Assembly (NCBI RefSeq): GCF_030287445.1
Contig: NZ_JASVWB010000004.1
Span: 682,001-746,000, forward strand
Reading direction: 5' to 3'
Source of the DNA: Streptomyces sp. ALI-76-A
GTDB lineage: Bacteria > Actinomycetota > Actinomycetes > Streptomycetales > Streptomycetaceae
Length of the DNA: 64,000 bases
The position numbers and the translations under genes were made by a program. The notes beneath the pieces were generated by a model. It ran no database searches. It saw nothing but the letters and a program-made list of their open reading frames with translations, and was not told the DNA's origin. Shown in pieces: positions 35,573-44,540 of this stretch (the stretch's first letter is position 1; every line of letters starts with the position of its first letter).

Positions 35573-36045
35573 ATGCGTGTAGGGGTGTACCTCGCAACTC
35601 CACGGCCGGGGAGCTTCAACCACGCGGTGTTCGACGCCGTCGTCGAGGAGTTGCGTGGGCGAGCGTGCGAGGTGGTCGCACATGATCTCTGCGCGGAAGG
35701 TTTCGGGGGCCGCTGTGGTCCGCCGATGAGACGGGCACGGTCCAGGCGGCGCCACGTGCCCACGACCACGACTCGCAGGTGGCGTCGCATCGGACAGAAG
35801 CAGCCGCACTGGATGCGATGGTGTTCGTCCACCCGAACTGGTGGGGCATGCCACCCGCTGTTCTGGTGGGCTGGGTGCAGCGCGTACTCGCGCCCGGCGT
35901 CGCCTACCGACTCGGTACCGCCGCAGGGGAGCCCGCAGGGCTGCTGAAGGCCGGCAAGGCCCTTGTCCTGAACATGTCCGACACTCCCGCCGACCGTGAG
36001 GAGAGCGAGTTCGGAGACCCGCTGCAGCCGGTGGCCGCAGGTCAC
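35573..36045 (+). pseudogene. Frameshifted, 3'-truncated NAD(P)H-quinone reductase (flavodoxin-like) gene
   Basis: From ATG 35573 the frame reads MRVGVYLATPRPGSFNHAVF then EVVAHDLCAEGF, a flavodoxin-fold NQO N-terminus. At a G-run near 35700-35710 the frame shifts, and the protein continues as LWSADETGTVQAAPRAHD and FVHPNWWGMPPAVLVGWVQR, with LVLNMSDTPADREESEFGDP. Homology then stops where the family would continue with the WRDCVLPY-type C-terminus, and the sequence runs into the end of the WYL gene. Both the frameshift and the missing end argue against function. Confidence 0.75.
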
Positions 36046-37037
36046 AGCATGGAGCCGGTCCTGTCACCGCAGTGGGCGGGCGGTGTCGAGCGGGAGTAGC
36101 GGTCCGCGAGCCGGCGGAGGTGGTCGACGAGTTCCGGGGGTTCGGTGACGTCGAAGTCGAAGTCGAGCATGCCCAGGTAGGCGGCGAGGGTCTGCAGTGT
36201 GTCGGCGCCGGTCGTCAGGACGCAGGTGTCGGCGTCGAGGGCCTCGACTGTGCCGACCGCGGGGTTGATCCGCTCGATCACCGCAGGCGCCGGGGCGTGG
36301 ACGGTCACTCGGGCGTGGTGGCGCCAGGCCGCGCTCGACACCCGTAGGGAGACGTACGCGGTGAGGTCGCCGCCGGGCGGTTCGCGGGGGGTGAAGCGTG
36401 GTCCGGTCGGGGTCCGCGGCTGGATTCGGTCGATTCTGAAGGTGCGCCAGTCCTCGCGCTCGACGTCCCACGCGACCAGGTACCAGCGTTGTCCCCAGTT
36501 CACTGCCCGATAGGGCTCCACGACGCGCCGGGTCGGAGAGCCGGCGTGGTCCAGGTAGTCGAAGCGCACTCGCTCCCGGTCGCGGCAGGCGGACACCAGG
36601 GTGGTGAGAGTGTCCGCGGAGACGGTCGGGGCAGGACGGTCGGCCGGTACGGCCATGGTGAACGCCTGCAGTGCCCGCACCCGTCGGCGCAGCCGTGAGG
36701 GCAGCACCTGCTCCAGCTTGGCCAGCGCCCGCAGTGAGGTCTCCTCGGTGCCGGGGACGGCACCCTGCGCGGCGGTGCGCAGTGCGATCGTCACCGCGAC
36801 GGCCTCCTCGTCGTCGAGGAGCAGCGGGGGCATCGCCGCTCCGGCGCCCAGCCGGTAACCGCCGGCGGCGCCCCGGGTGGCGTCCACGGGATAGCCGAGC
36901 TCGCGCAGTCGGTCGATGTCGTTGCGCACGGTGCGGCCGCTCACCCCCAGACGCTCGGCGAGTTCGGATCCCGGCCAGGCTCGCGGGGTCTGCAACAGGG
37001 AGAGCAGGCGCAGCAGACGCGCCGAGGTGTCAAGCAT
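36042..37037 (-). CDS. WYL-domain HTH regulator (DeoR/YafY type)
   Basis: The 331-residue protein has an N-terminal winged HTH, LLRLLSLLQTPRAWPGSELA then ERLGVSGRTVRNDIDRLREL, and a central WYL domain with FDYLDHAGSPTRRVVEPYRA and WYLVAWDVEREDWRTFRIDR. A C-terminal WCX-like extension follows. WYL domains sense ligands, often nucleotides or DNA intermediates. The gene starts about 40 bases from the divergent epoxide-hydrolase-like gene, which it probably controls. Confidence 0.9.
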   Translation of the reverse strand: MLDTSARLLRLLSLLQTPRAWPGSELAERLGVSGRTVRNDIDRLRELGYPVDATRGAAGGYRLGAGAAMPPLLLDDEEAVAVTIALRTAAQGAVPGTEETSLRALAKLEQVLPSRLRRRVRALQAFTMAVPADRPAPTVSADTLTTLVSACRDRERVRFDYLDHAGSPTRRVVEPYRAVNWGQRWYLVAWDVEREDWRTFRIDRIQPRTPTGPRFTPREPPGGDLTAYVSLRVSSAAWRHHARVTVHAPAPAVIERINPAVGTVEALDADTCVLTTGADTLQTLAAYLGMLDFDFDVTEPPELVDHLRRLADRYSRSTPPAHCGDRTGSML

Positions 37038-37079
37038 GGAGTCCAGCCTGTGGTGCCATTAGGAACGCGACGTGCCTAT

Positions 37080-38243
37080 ATGGAGACTACCGTTCCCCTC
37101 ATGGAAACCAGCAGCAGCGACGCCCTGATCCACTCGTACCGCATCGATGTCCCGCAGGACGAGATCGACGACCTGCGGGAGCGGCTGGCCCGTACGCGCT
37201 GGGGCAGCGAGATCCCTGGCGCCGGCTGGAGCCGGGGTGTGCCCACCGACTACCTCAAGGGCCTGGCCGCGTACTGGGCGGACGGTTTCGACTGGCGCAA
37301 GGCGGAGGCGGAGCTCAATGAGTTCCCCCAGTTCACCACTGAGATCGACGGGCAGAACATCCACTTCCTGCACGTCCGTTCGCAGAACCCGGCGGCCGTG
37401 CCGCTGCTCCTGGTGCACGACTGGCCGTGCTCGTTCGTGCAGTTCGTCGAGGTCATCCGGCCGCTGGCGGAGGACTTCCACGTCATCGTGACCTCCACGC
37501 CCGGCACCGGGTTCTCCGGTCCGCTCGGCGAGGCCGGCTGGAACACCGGCCGCATCGCGGGCGCGTTCGTCGAGCTGATGGGGCGGCTCGGCTACGGCAC
37601 CTACGGTGTTCAGGGAACGGGCGGTGGTGCCTGGATCGCCGCCGAGATGGGGCGGCAGGCGCCCGACCGGGTCGTCGGCATTCACGTCAACGGCCTGCTC
37701 ACCTTCCCGTCCGGAGACCCGGCCGAGTTCGAGGGGCTGACCGGGCAGGAGCAGGAGCGACTGGCGCGGCTGGAGGAATTCCAGCAGGACAAGATGGGGT
37801 TCAACGCCATCCAGTCCACCCGTCCGCAGACCCTCGCCTACGGTCTGCACGACTCACCGGTCGGCCAGCTCGCCTGGATCGCGGAGAAGTTCAAGGAGTG
37901 GACGGACGCCGCCGCCGAGCTCCCCGAAGACGCTGTGGGTCGCGACCGCCTGCTCACGAACGTCAGCGTCTACTGGTTCAGCGGCACAGCGGGCTCGTCG
38001 GCCAACCTGTACTACGAGGCGGGCCATGACGCGAGCGCCTGGGCCCCGAAGCCGCGCGGTACCGTTCCGACGGGCGTGGCCGTCGCCGTCAGCACCGACA
38101 TCGCCATCCGCCGTTTCGCCGAGCGGGACCACAACATCACCTACTGGAGCGAACTGGAACGCGGCGGCAACTTCCTCGCGCTGGAGCAGCCGGAGGCGTT
38201 CGTCACCGATGTCCGCGCCTTCTTCGGCACGCTCGGCAGCTGA
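37080..38243 (+). CDS. Epoxide hydrolase family protein lacking catalytic residues
   Basis: The 387-residue protein (from ATG 37080; ATG 37101 is an alternative) has the EHN N-terminal domain (IHSYRIDVPQDEIDDLRERL) and an alpha/beta hydrolase core typical of microbial epoxide hydrolases. The key residues are changed. HGxPGS is HDWPCS (113-118). The nucleophile loop GGDWG is GTGGG (179-183), so the attacking Asp is Gly181. The catalytic His of GGHF is Asn364 in GGNF. The frame is otherwise intact and well conserved, so it is either a pseudoenzyme or has another activity. It is divergent from the WYL regulator. Confidence 0.85.
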   Translation: METTVPLMETSSSDALIHSYRIDVPQDEIDDLRERLARTRWGSEIPGAGWSRGVPTDYLKGLAAYWADGFDWRKAEAELNEFPQFTTEIDGQNIHFLHVRSQNPAAVPLLLVHDWPCSFVQFVEVIRPLAEDFHVIVTSTPGTGFSGPLGEAGWNTGRIAGAFVELMGRLGYGTYGVQGTGGGAWIAAEMGRQAPDRVVGIHVNGLLTFPSGDPAEFEGLTGQEQERLARLEEFQQDKMGFNAIQSTRPQTLAYGLHDSPVGQLAWIAEKFKEWTDAAAELPEDAVGRDRLLTNVSVYWFSGTAGSSANLYYEAGHDASAWAPKPRGTVPTGVAVAVSTDIAIRRFAERDHNITYWSELERGGNFLALEQPEAFVTDVRAFFGTLGS

Positions 38244-38513
38244 CGCGGTTGTCACCATGAGGCCCGGGCGGCGCCGGGCGCCGATGTGTCAGGCGAGCGC
38301 TGCCCGGACCGAACCGGCTGCGGGTCCGCTTCGCTCGGCTGCGGCCGCGGACTCCTCTGCGACTGTCGCTCGGACATGTCCACGGACGTGACCGCGGCCG
38401 ACCAGACGCTGACGTGACGCACGCGGGAGAACGCACTGCCCGCTCAGCCGTTCACCGACGCGCTGACCGGTCCGGTCCAGGCGGAGGCCGGCACCCCCCG
38501 CGGTGCGGGTGGG

Positions 38514-38810
38514 TCAGCTCGCGGCGTACCGCTGGAGGCCCGCCCGCACGTCGTCGGGGGTCATCACCGGGAACATGTCGATCCTGGCGCCGAGTTGCCG
38601 GAAGAACGGTTCGGAGATGGCCGGGAGCTGGGAGGGGTCCTCCAGGTCGATGACGATGAATCCGGTGCGTACGCCGTCGTGGGGGCCGAAGTACGCCGCC
38701 TCCGGCCGCAGGCGCTCCAGCACGGACTGCATGAACTGCTCCATCCCGTTGTTCTCGATCAGCTCACTGGACTTCTCCGTGTCCATGTGGATCACCAGCA
38801 TCGTCCTCAT
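38514..38810 (-). CDS. Small dimeric alpha/beta-barrel-like protein
   Basis: The 98-residue product begins MRTMLVIHMDTEKSSELIEN and has alternating beta and alpha segments with GVRTGFIVIDLEDPSQLPAI and ARIDMFPVMTPDDVRAGLQR. This looks like a ferredoxin-like fold of the GYD/muconolactone-isomerase type. AGGAACGAGG precedes ATG 38810; the N-terminal extension to 38984 is rejected because it overlaps the speE stop region without a ribosome binding site. Function unknown. Confidence 0.65.
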   Translation of the reverse strand: MRTMLVIHMDTEKSSELIENNGMEQFMQSVLERLRPEAAYFGPHDGVRTGFIVIDLEDPSQLPAISEPFFRQLGARIDMFPVMTPDDVRAGLQRYAAS

Positions 38811-38968
38811 GAGGGCCTCGTTCCTGTGGTTGGGCGGGCGTCGGGGCCGCTTCAGTCTGGGAGCGGCCCGGCCGGCGCGCACCCGGGGCCGGGCCGTTCG
38901 AGGGACCGCTACCTGGCAGTACGCACCGGTGGAGCCGGCTCCACGGGAGATACCGCGAGCGCGGGCGG

Positions 38969-40573
38969 TCAGTAGTTCTCCCACTCGTCCAGCACGTACT
39001 CCAGCACGGCCGGGTCCATCAGCGTGCTCGCCCGTACGTCCTGGCGGCGGCGATCCACGGGGAACACCGCGGCGGCCTTCAGGACCGCCTCGTCCAGGTA
39101 GCGCAGTCGCGGGGCCTCCGATGCCAGCCGCAGCGGCGGGGGCGTGCCGCCGCCCCGGGTGGCCAGGACGAAGCCCCAGTTGCCGAAGCTCGGTACGTCG
39201 ACCTGGAACTCGGTGGTCGCGTAGCCCGCCGTCTCGATCGTCTCCGCGATCGACCAGAACGTCTTCGGCGCGAAGAACGGCGATCCGCTCTGCACCATCA
39301 CGCTGCTCCGCGGCGTCAGGACCTGGCCGAGCAGGTGGTAGAACTCCACCGAGTACAGCTTGGCCAGCGCCGCCGTGTCCGGGTCGGGGAAGTCGATGAC
39401 GACCGCGTCGTACCGCTGCCGGGCGTCGCGCAGCCAGTTGAAGGCGTCGGCGTTGACCACCTTGACCCTCGGGTCGTCCAACGCCTTGCCGTTCAGGTCG
39501 CGCAGGGCCTGGAAGTCGCGCGCGAGCCGGGTCATCGCCGGGTCCAGTTCCACGAGAGTGACGTGCTGTACGTCGTCGTAGCGCAGCACCTCGCGCAGGG
39601 CGAGCCCGTCGCCGCCGCCCATGATCAGCACGTTGGCGCGGGAGCCGGCGAGTGTGGGGTGGACGAGGGACTCGTGGTAACGGTACTCGTCGACGGAGCT
39701 GAACTGGAGATCGCCGTTGAGGAAGAGCCGCATGTCCGGTTCACCGGTGAAGGCGGTGGAGCGGGTGACGACGATGTCCTGGTACGACGTCGTCTCCGCG
39801 TGGACGATCGGGTCCCGGTACATCTGCTGGCGCGCGGTCACCTCCAGGTCGTCCGCGAACGCGTACGTCGTACCGAGCACGGCCAGGACCCCGGTGACCC
39901 CGGCCAGCAGGGCGTTGCGCACCCAGCGCCGGAGCTGCCGGCGGAAGATGAACACCACCACGATGACACCGGCCACCGCGTTCACCGCGCCGACCACCAG
40001 CGTGCCCTTCAGCTGGCCGAACGTCGGCAGGAGCCACAGCGGGAAGCCCAGGCCGCCGACCAGCGCCCCGATGTAGTCGACGGCGAACATGTCGGCGACC
40101 GCGCTGCCCGCCTCCTGCCGCCGGATCCGCTGGAGCAGGGTCATCAGCAGCGGTATCTCGGCGCCGATCAGCACGCCGACGGCCACCGCGACCACGATCA
40201 TCGCCGGGGTGTACAGCTGGAGCCAGGCGAACGCCGAGTACAGCACCAGCACCGACAGCCCGCCGACCAGCGCCAGCACACCCTCCACGACCGCGAACGC
40301 GCCCACCGCGCGGCGGCGCAGGGGTTTGGCGGCGAGGGAGCCCAGCCCCATGGCGCACACCATCACGGAGATCACCACGGAGGTCTGGAGCACGGAGTTG
40401 CCGATGAGGTAGCTGCCCAGCGCGGTCAGGGCCAGCTCGTACACGAGGCCGCAGGCCGCGCAGAGGAAGACGGCGAGCAGCAGCAGGAAGCGAGCCCCCC
40501 GGGTGTGCCCGACGACCGGGGGGCGGGAGGGCGCCGCGGTGGTGTCGCGGCCTTGCACGGTGGCGGCGCTCAT
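38969..40573 (-). CDS. speE: Polyamine aminopropyltransferase (spermidine synthase-like) with membrane domain
   Basis: The 534-residue protein has about seven N-terminal helices (residues 25-235). From about residue 260 it has a spermidine-synthase-type Rossmann domain: YQDIVVTR, LFLNGDLQFSSVDEYRYHES, LIMGGGDGLALREVLRY (SAM loop) and VVIDFPDPDTAALAKLYS. The membrane-fused form is common in actinobacteria. The family transfers aminopropyl groups from decarboxylated SAM; in membrane-fused members the true substrate is uncertain. It is the last gene of the leftward DUF2617-DUF4247-DUF350-speE operon. Confidence 0.9.
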   Translation of the reverse strand: MSAATVQGRDTTAAPSRPPVVGHTRGARFLLLLAVFLCAACGLVYELALTALGSYLIGNSVLQTSVVISVMVCAMGLGSLAAKPLRRRAVGAFAVVEGVLALVGGLSVLVLYSAFAWLQLYTPAMIVVAVAVGVLIGAEIPLLMTLLQRIRRQEAGSAVADMFAVDYIGALVGGLGFPLWLLPTFGQLKGTLVVGAVNAVAGVIVVVFIFRRQLRRWVRNALLAGVTGVLAVLGTTYAFADDLEVTARQQMYRDPIVHAETTSYQDIVVTRSTAFTGEPDMRLFLNGDLQFSSVDEYRYHESLVHPTLAGSRANVLIMGGGDGLALREVLRYDDVQHVTLVELDPAMTRLARDFQALRDLNGKALDDPRVKVVNADAFNWLRDARQRYDAVVIDFPDPDTAALAKLYSVEFYHLLGQVLTPRSSVMVQSGSPFFAPKTFWSIAETIETAGYATTEFQVDVPSFGNWGFVLATRGGGTPPPLRLASEAPRLRYLDEAVLKAAAVFPVDRRRQDVRASTLMDPAVLEYVLDEWENY

Positions 40574-40585
40574 CGAGGGGTGCCG

Positions 40586-41023
40586 TTACGAGATCGCCGC
40601 GCCGACCATGAACCCGGTGCCCAGGTACATGCCGGCCTGGACCCAGGCGGCGGGGTGCGGACGGCCGTCCTGGTCGTCGAGGACCACTTCGCCCATCTGG
40701 CCCGGCGTGAACACGCCGATCACGATCCCGACGACGGTCATCACCAGCACCCCGGCCAGGCCGTACAGCAGCGTGCTGACCAGGCCGTAGCCGAGGCCCT
40801 GCTCGGACTCGCTCGACTCGATGGCCTTCATGATGACCAGGCCCACGGCGACGGACTGGCTGCCCAGCAGGACGGCCGCGCCACGGTTCCGGTCGGTCCA
40901 TACCACGTGGTACAGCTTGCCCGGCGTGACGAGGTCGAGGGCGATGAAGCCGACGGCCATCACGGCGAGGCCCACGACTCCGTAGAGCAGGGCCTGGCCG
41001 GTCGACTCGAAGATCTCGGTCAC
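40586..41023 (-). CDS. DUF350 membrane protein
   Basis: The 145-residue protein with four helices has ALLYGVVGLAVMAVGFIALD and LVTPGKLYHVV, the repeated phrase GVFTPGQMGEVVLDDQ, and LGTGFMVGAAIS. Two TPGKL/TPGQM repeats show the internal duplication typical of DUF350. AAAGG lies ahead of GTG 41023. It is 12 bases upstream of speE on the same strand, so it is probably a partner in the same membrane process. Function unknown. Confidence 0.88.
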   Translation of the reverse strand: MTEIFESTGQALLYGVVGLAVMAVGFIALDLVTPGKLYHVVWTDRNRGAAVLLGSQSVAVGLVIMKAIESSESEQGLGYGLVSTLLYGLAGVLVMTVVGIVIGVFTPGQMGEVVLDDQDGRPHPAAWVQAGMYLGTGFMVGAAIS

Positions 41024-41120
41024 TGCGTTGCCTTTCTTGGGGCGGGGTCGGGGCGTGATCGGGTGCTGTGCGGGCGGAGCGTGGGACGCGTCGGGGGAAG
41101 GTCCGGCCGGTTGCCGGGTG

Positions 41121-41525
41121 TTACTTGCCCTCGCCGGGGCCGCCGCCGCGGAAGCTTTGGCTGTTCGGGTCCGGCCAGGAGGTGAGGTGCCGCTGGTGAC
41201 GGCGGTAGCCGTTGCGGTAGTCCTCGATCTCGATCAGGCTGCCGCTGCGGTACGGCGAGACGGTGACCATGTCGTCGCCGTAGCGCAGGAAGTGCCTGCT
41301 GCCGCCGGAGGCACGGTTCTGTTCCTTCCGCTCGGAGCGGATCGCCTGGGCGACCTGGCTCGGGGTGCTGTCCCGGTCGAGCCAGTTCGCCCCGCTCGCG
41401 GTGTACGTCTTCCTGATCCACTCGCGTGGGACCGCGTTGTTGTTCCCCTCGCTGGAGCAGGCGGTGAGCAGGGTCGCGGTCAGCACGGCCGCCACCGCTG
41501 CGCGGACGAGTCGGGCGCTGTTCAT
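41121..41525 (-). CDS. DUF4247 lipoprotein
   Basis: The 134-residue protein starts MNSARLVRAAVAAVLTATLL and has the lipobox LLTAC (Cys near residue 23), so it should be lipidated and anchored outside. The mature part has WIRKTYTASGANWLDRDSTP and HFLRYGDDMVTVSPYRSGSL followed by IEIEDYRNGYRRH, matching DUF4247. Its ATG overlaps the stop of the DUF2617 gene by ATGA, showing coupling. Function unknown. Confidence 0.88.
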   Translation of the reverse strand: MNSARLVRAAVAAVLTATLLTACSSEGNNNAVPREWIRKTYTASGANWLDRDSTPSQVAQAIRSERKEQNRASGGSRHFLRYGDDMVTVSPYRSGSLIEIEDYRNGYRRHQRHLTSWPDPNSQSFRGGGPGEGK

Positions 41526-42028
41526 CGGGCCTCCAGCCGGCTGTACGTCGATACGATCTGGCCGTTCTGCGGATACGTGTGCCAGGTGCGCCAGACGAGC
41601 CCGGGTCCGTGCGGTCCCTCGACCGTCTCGACGACCACCGCGGTGACCGCCTCCGGTGAACCGGGGAAGACTCCGCACAGGCTGTGCTCGGCGTCGGTGG
41701 CCTGGTCGAGGACCTGCGCCACCTCGGCACTGAACCCGTCGGCAGTCAGTCGGCGGGTGGTGGCGCCGAAGTCGTAGCCCCAGCCCGGCAGATGACGGGT
41801 GCAGGTCTCGGGCAGTCCCCTCACCGCGTCCTGCAGACAGGCCACCGTCTCTCTCACGGGACCGGCGAACACCTGGTGCGAGGCGCCGAGCAGCCGAAGC
41901 CGCACCTCCAGCCCGCCGAGCGACACCACACGTTCTGCAAGTGCCGGACGCTCCGTCAGGTCCAGCGAGAAGCAGAGTTGATCCGCATCCGTGTCCAGAT
42001 AGGGGGCGTCCAGAGAAACGGCGTACAC
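41522..42028 (-). CDS. DUF2617 family protein
   Basis: The protein of about 168 residues contains LEVRLRLLGASHQVFAGPVR and ETVACLQDAVRGLPE, with LCGVFPGSPEAVTAVVVETV; the LGASHQV phrase is diagnostic of DUF2617. The start used is GTG 42028, behind a G-run; a GTG further upstream near 42068 is possible. It is the first gene of the operon that ends with speE, a conserved streptomycete arrangement. Cytosolic, role unknown. Confidence 0.82.
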   Translation of the reverse strand: MYAVSLDAPYLDTDADQLCFSLDLTERPALAERVVSLGGLEVRLRLLGASHQVFAGPVRETVACLQDAVRGLPETCTRHLPGWGYDFGATTRRLTADGFSAEVAQVLDQATDAEHSLCGVFPGSPEAVTAVVVETVEGPHGPGLVWRTWHTYPQNGQIVSTYSRLEAR

Positions 42029-42456
42029 ACGGCCCCCCGGTCGTTTATCGGCGCCCGAGTATGACACATGAGTTCGTGGGGCTTGAGGGGCGGGGGAGAG
42101 TCGGAAGTGAAGAGCCACCACCCCGCGGGGGCCGGTCCGCGCCCTGACCAGGCGTCGGCCGAGGGCAGAAGGGCACACCGGCCCAGAACATCATCGGGAG
42201 CCGACCGAGCGCGGACGGTTCCGGCTGATCTATCGCTCGCGCGGAGACGACAGTCGAGGTGACGGACGCCGGAGCTTCACCTGGCCGCGACCCGCGACCA
42301 CCAGGACCACCTACTTGTCGCCGTCCGAGGGAGCGACAGGAGTGGCGACGGGGGCCGGCCGGCGTCTGCGCAGCAGTCGCCGGGCCGACTCCCGTCGGTA
42401 CGGTGCGTCGGCCAGGCTCGGGAGGCGCACCGTCCGACAGCGCCGCGAGCCCGCCG
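42029..42456. other. Noncoding interval upstream of the DUF2617 operon
   Basis: No gene is supported in these 428 bases. AT-richer bases near 42030-42070 probably hold the promoter of the leftward DUF2617-speE operon. Confidence 0.35.
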
Positions 42457-42804
42457 TCACGCGGGGGCGGACTGCGGTTCCTCCGACACCCGGGCCACTT
42501 CCCGGGCCAGCTCTGCCACGTGCGGCCGCAGGTAGCTGTCCAGCGTGGCGACGTCCTCGCAGAGCCGTGCGCGCAGCCCGTGCAGGCGCGCCTCGGTGAA
42601 CAGCTTCCGGGGGGCGTCCTTCGGCTGCTCCGCGCTCTTGGCGTGCCGCTGCCCAGGACGGAACCGCGCGCTGGGGCAGGGTCCCGGCTCGCTCGCGCTG
42701 ACGGGGGCGTCCTCGCCCGGCATGCCCGCCATGTGCGCCTGCTCTCCGAGGACCAGCTGGTGAATCGCCTGCCGCAGCGGCTCGGGCATCTGGGTGTCGT
42801 CCAT
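42457..42804 (-). CDS. Hypothetical protein, 115 aa
   Basis: From ATG 42804 the product reads MDDTQMPEPLRQAIHQLVLG and EQAHMAGMPGED, with a Pro/Ser/Ala linker, then a helix LFTEARLHGLRARLCEDVAT and LRPHVAELAREVARVSEE. It looks like two helical hairpins with a flexible middle. No family is recognised and the ribosome binding site is weak, so the start is uncertain. Confidence 0.45.
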   Translation of the reverse strand: MDDTQMPEPLRQAIHQLVLGEQAHMAGMPGEDAPVSASEPGPCPSARFRPGQRHAKSAEQPKDAPRKLFTEARLHGLRARLCEDVATLDSYLRPHVAELAREVARVSEEPQSAPA

Positions 42805-43167
42805 GGCCGCACGGTAGAGGGGCCACGCCCTCGGACACCGACGTGGCGGCCCTTGATCACCCGGACAGACCAGGGGCTTTCCGCCCGGTCGCGTCGAACC
42901 TGAGCCTGGCCGGTGAGTGGCCTCGACCACCGGCGTCCCCGGACGGGACGGCGTCACGGAACTTGCCCAGGCCATGGAGGACAGGAGCGGGACTGCCGGC
43001 GGCGCCCAGGTCGTGCAGGACGAGCGTGGCCACCCCGGCCATCGCCCGGCCGTGCGGCACGGCCTTGCCCGGATCGAGGCGGGCTGGGGCGGTGAGCTGC
43101 GGACGCGGAGCCGCGGAGTCCTGAGAACGGGTCGGCCAGGGCGTGGGTGGGCTGTGCCCGGTGGGTG
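42805..43167. other. Interval of 363 bp without a supported gene
   Basis: A minus-strand frame around 42860-43060 contains ATLVLHDLGAAGSPAPVLHG, which is protein-like but has no start or recognisable family. It may be debris. Confidence 0.3.
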
Positions 43168-44067
43168 TCAGGTGCCGAGCGCGGTGCGCAGCGCACTGGC
43201 CATCAGCTCGATGGCCTCCTTGCCCGCAGGGACCGGTCCGGTGTGGGTGAAGTAGTGGTCGACACCCTCGAAGAGGCGGTGGATGACGGGGACGCCTGCG
43301 GCGTCCAGGGCCTTGGCGTAGGCGTCGCCCTCGTCGCGCAGGCGGTCGTGCTCGGCGACGATGACCAGGGCGGGCGGCAGCCCGGCGAGGTCGTCGGCCA
43401 GGCCCGGTGAGGCGAGCGGATGGGCGCGGTCGGCGGGATCCGGGACGTAGGCGGCGGTGAAGACCCGCATGAGGTGGGGGCTGAGCAGGGGCTTGGCGAT
43501 CGGGGAAAGCTTCGTGGAGGGGTCGGCGAGCTGGTCGAGGACCGCCGAGTCGATGATCTGGAGCCGGGGTGAGAACGCGCCGCGGTCTCGGGCCAGGCGG
43601 CAGACCGCGGCGGTCAGGGTGGCCCCGGCGCTGTGTCCGCCCACGGCCAGTCGCGAGCCGTCCCAGCCGTTGGCGGGGCCGTTCTCGGCGATCCACGCGG
43701 TGACGTCGTAGGCCTGGGTGACGGGTACGGGGAACTGACGCTGCGGGGCGACGGCATAGTCCACGTTGATCACGACGCAGCCGGCCGTGGCGGCTATGTA
43801 GCGGCAGATGTGGTCGTCCTGCTCAGGGCGGGCGACGATGAAGCCGCCACCGTGGAAGTTGACGTACACGGGGGCGGGAGCGGGGGTCGCGGTGCCGGTG
43901 GTCGGCGGGCGGTAGACGGTGCAGGTCACCGATCCGGCGGTGGTCTCCACCCGCAGGGACTCGGTGCGCTTGGGGACATCGAGGAAGCGCAGGTCCTCGT
44001 GCACGCGGGCCATCATGCCGCCGAGCAGCAGCTGGATCCCTCTGGCCTGGAGTCTGGTGAACGGCAT
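43168..44067 (-). CDS. Alpha/beta hydrolase, hormone-sensitive-lipase type esterase
   Basis: The 299-residue esterase has the oxyanion motif YVNFHGGGFIV, the nucleophile elbow GGHSAGATL, acid EHDRLRDEG and base VDHYFTHTG. These are the full catalytic set of the HSL (BD-FAE/Aes) group. The N-terminal cap starts MPFTRLQARGIQLLLGGMMA. It hydrolyses short acyl esters. No signal peptide. GGGGCCAGCCC precedes the ATG at 44067, and a small palindrome sits just upstream. Confidence 0.88.
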   Translation of the reverse strand: MPFTRLQARGIQLLLGGMMARVHEDLRFLDVPKRTESLRVETTAGSVTCTVYRPPTTGTATPAPAPVYVNFHGGGFIVARPEQDDHICRYIAATAGCVVINVDYAVAPQRQFPVPVTQAYDVTAWIAENGPANGWDGSRLAVGGHSAGATLTAAVCRLARDRGAFSPRLQIIDSAVLDQLADPSTKLSPIAKPLLSPHLMRVFTAAYVPDPADRAHPLASPGLADDLAGLPPALVIVAEHDRLRDEGDAYAKALDAAGVPVIHRLFEGVDHYFTHTGPVPAGKEAIELMASALRTALGT

Positions 44068-44100
44068 GGGCTGGCCCCAATCGCTGCAACTCTAAATTAA

Positions 44101-44111
44101 CAGGATTCCTG
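44101..44111. promoter_or_regulatory. Operator-like palindrome upstream of the esterase gene
   Basis: CAGGATTCCTG is an 11-bp palindrome (one central mismatch) in the AT-rich bases 44088-44116, directly before the leftward esterase gene. It resembles a TetR/MarR half-operator pair. No cognate regulator gene adjoins it. Confidence 0.35.
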
Positions 44112-44207
44112 ATGATGGCTGCTCGTCCCGCCACATGCAACAGTGAGCGCTGATTCGGAACGGATGACGTAGCGGGCGGCTCAGAAGGCGCCGGTGCGGC
44201 ACCCTGC

Positions 44208-44400
44208 ACCCTCGCCGATGCTCATCGCGGCGAGCCCGTCACCGTCGCCCTCGCCCGGCTGCGTACTCGCCCCCGGGGCGCGGCAGCCATCGCCGGCGCC
44301 CGGACCGAAGCACAGCTGCCGGCGCTGACGGCCTCAGCCGGGCCGACCCTCACCCCGCAGGAGATCGGCACGCTCGACGAGCTCTCCGCCCGGGTGCCCG
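44208..44400 (+). pseudogene. C-terminal fragment of an aldo/keto reductase gene
   Basis: A plus-strand frame reads TLADAHRGEPVTVALARLRT then AAIAGARTEAQLPALTASAG and LTPQEIGTLDELSARVP. This is the conserved AKR ending in which VALAWL, PIxGARxxxQL and LxxEEIxxLD contact NADP and close the barrel. No upstream barrel strands, start or catalytic DxxxY are present. It is a relic of about 60 codons. Confidence 0.6.
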
Positions 44401-44503
44401 AAGAGGCCGCCCACGCAGGCCATGGCCTGCCGCGCGGAGCCGCTGGTCGACACGATCCGCATCAGCTCCGCTTGCGGTCGCTGACCCGCGTCACGACAGC
44501 GGC

Positions 44504-44535
44504 GGCCCGCACTCATCCGAGGAGTGCGGGCCTTT
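44504..44535. terminator. Intrinsic-terminator-like hairpin
   Basis: GGCCCGCACTC (44504-44514), a 7-base loop, GAGTGCGGGCC (44522-44532), then TTTCG. The 11-bp perfect stem with a short T-run on the plus strand fits a rho-independent terminator for rightward transcription. The only rightward gene nearby is the dead aldo/keto reductase, so the terminator may have outlived its gene. Confidence 0.6.
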
Positions 44536-44540
44536 CGCGA

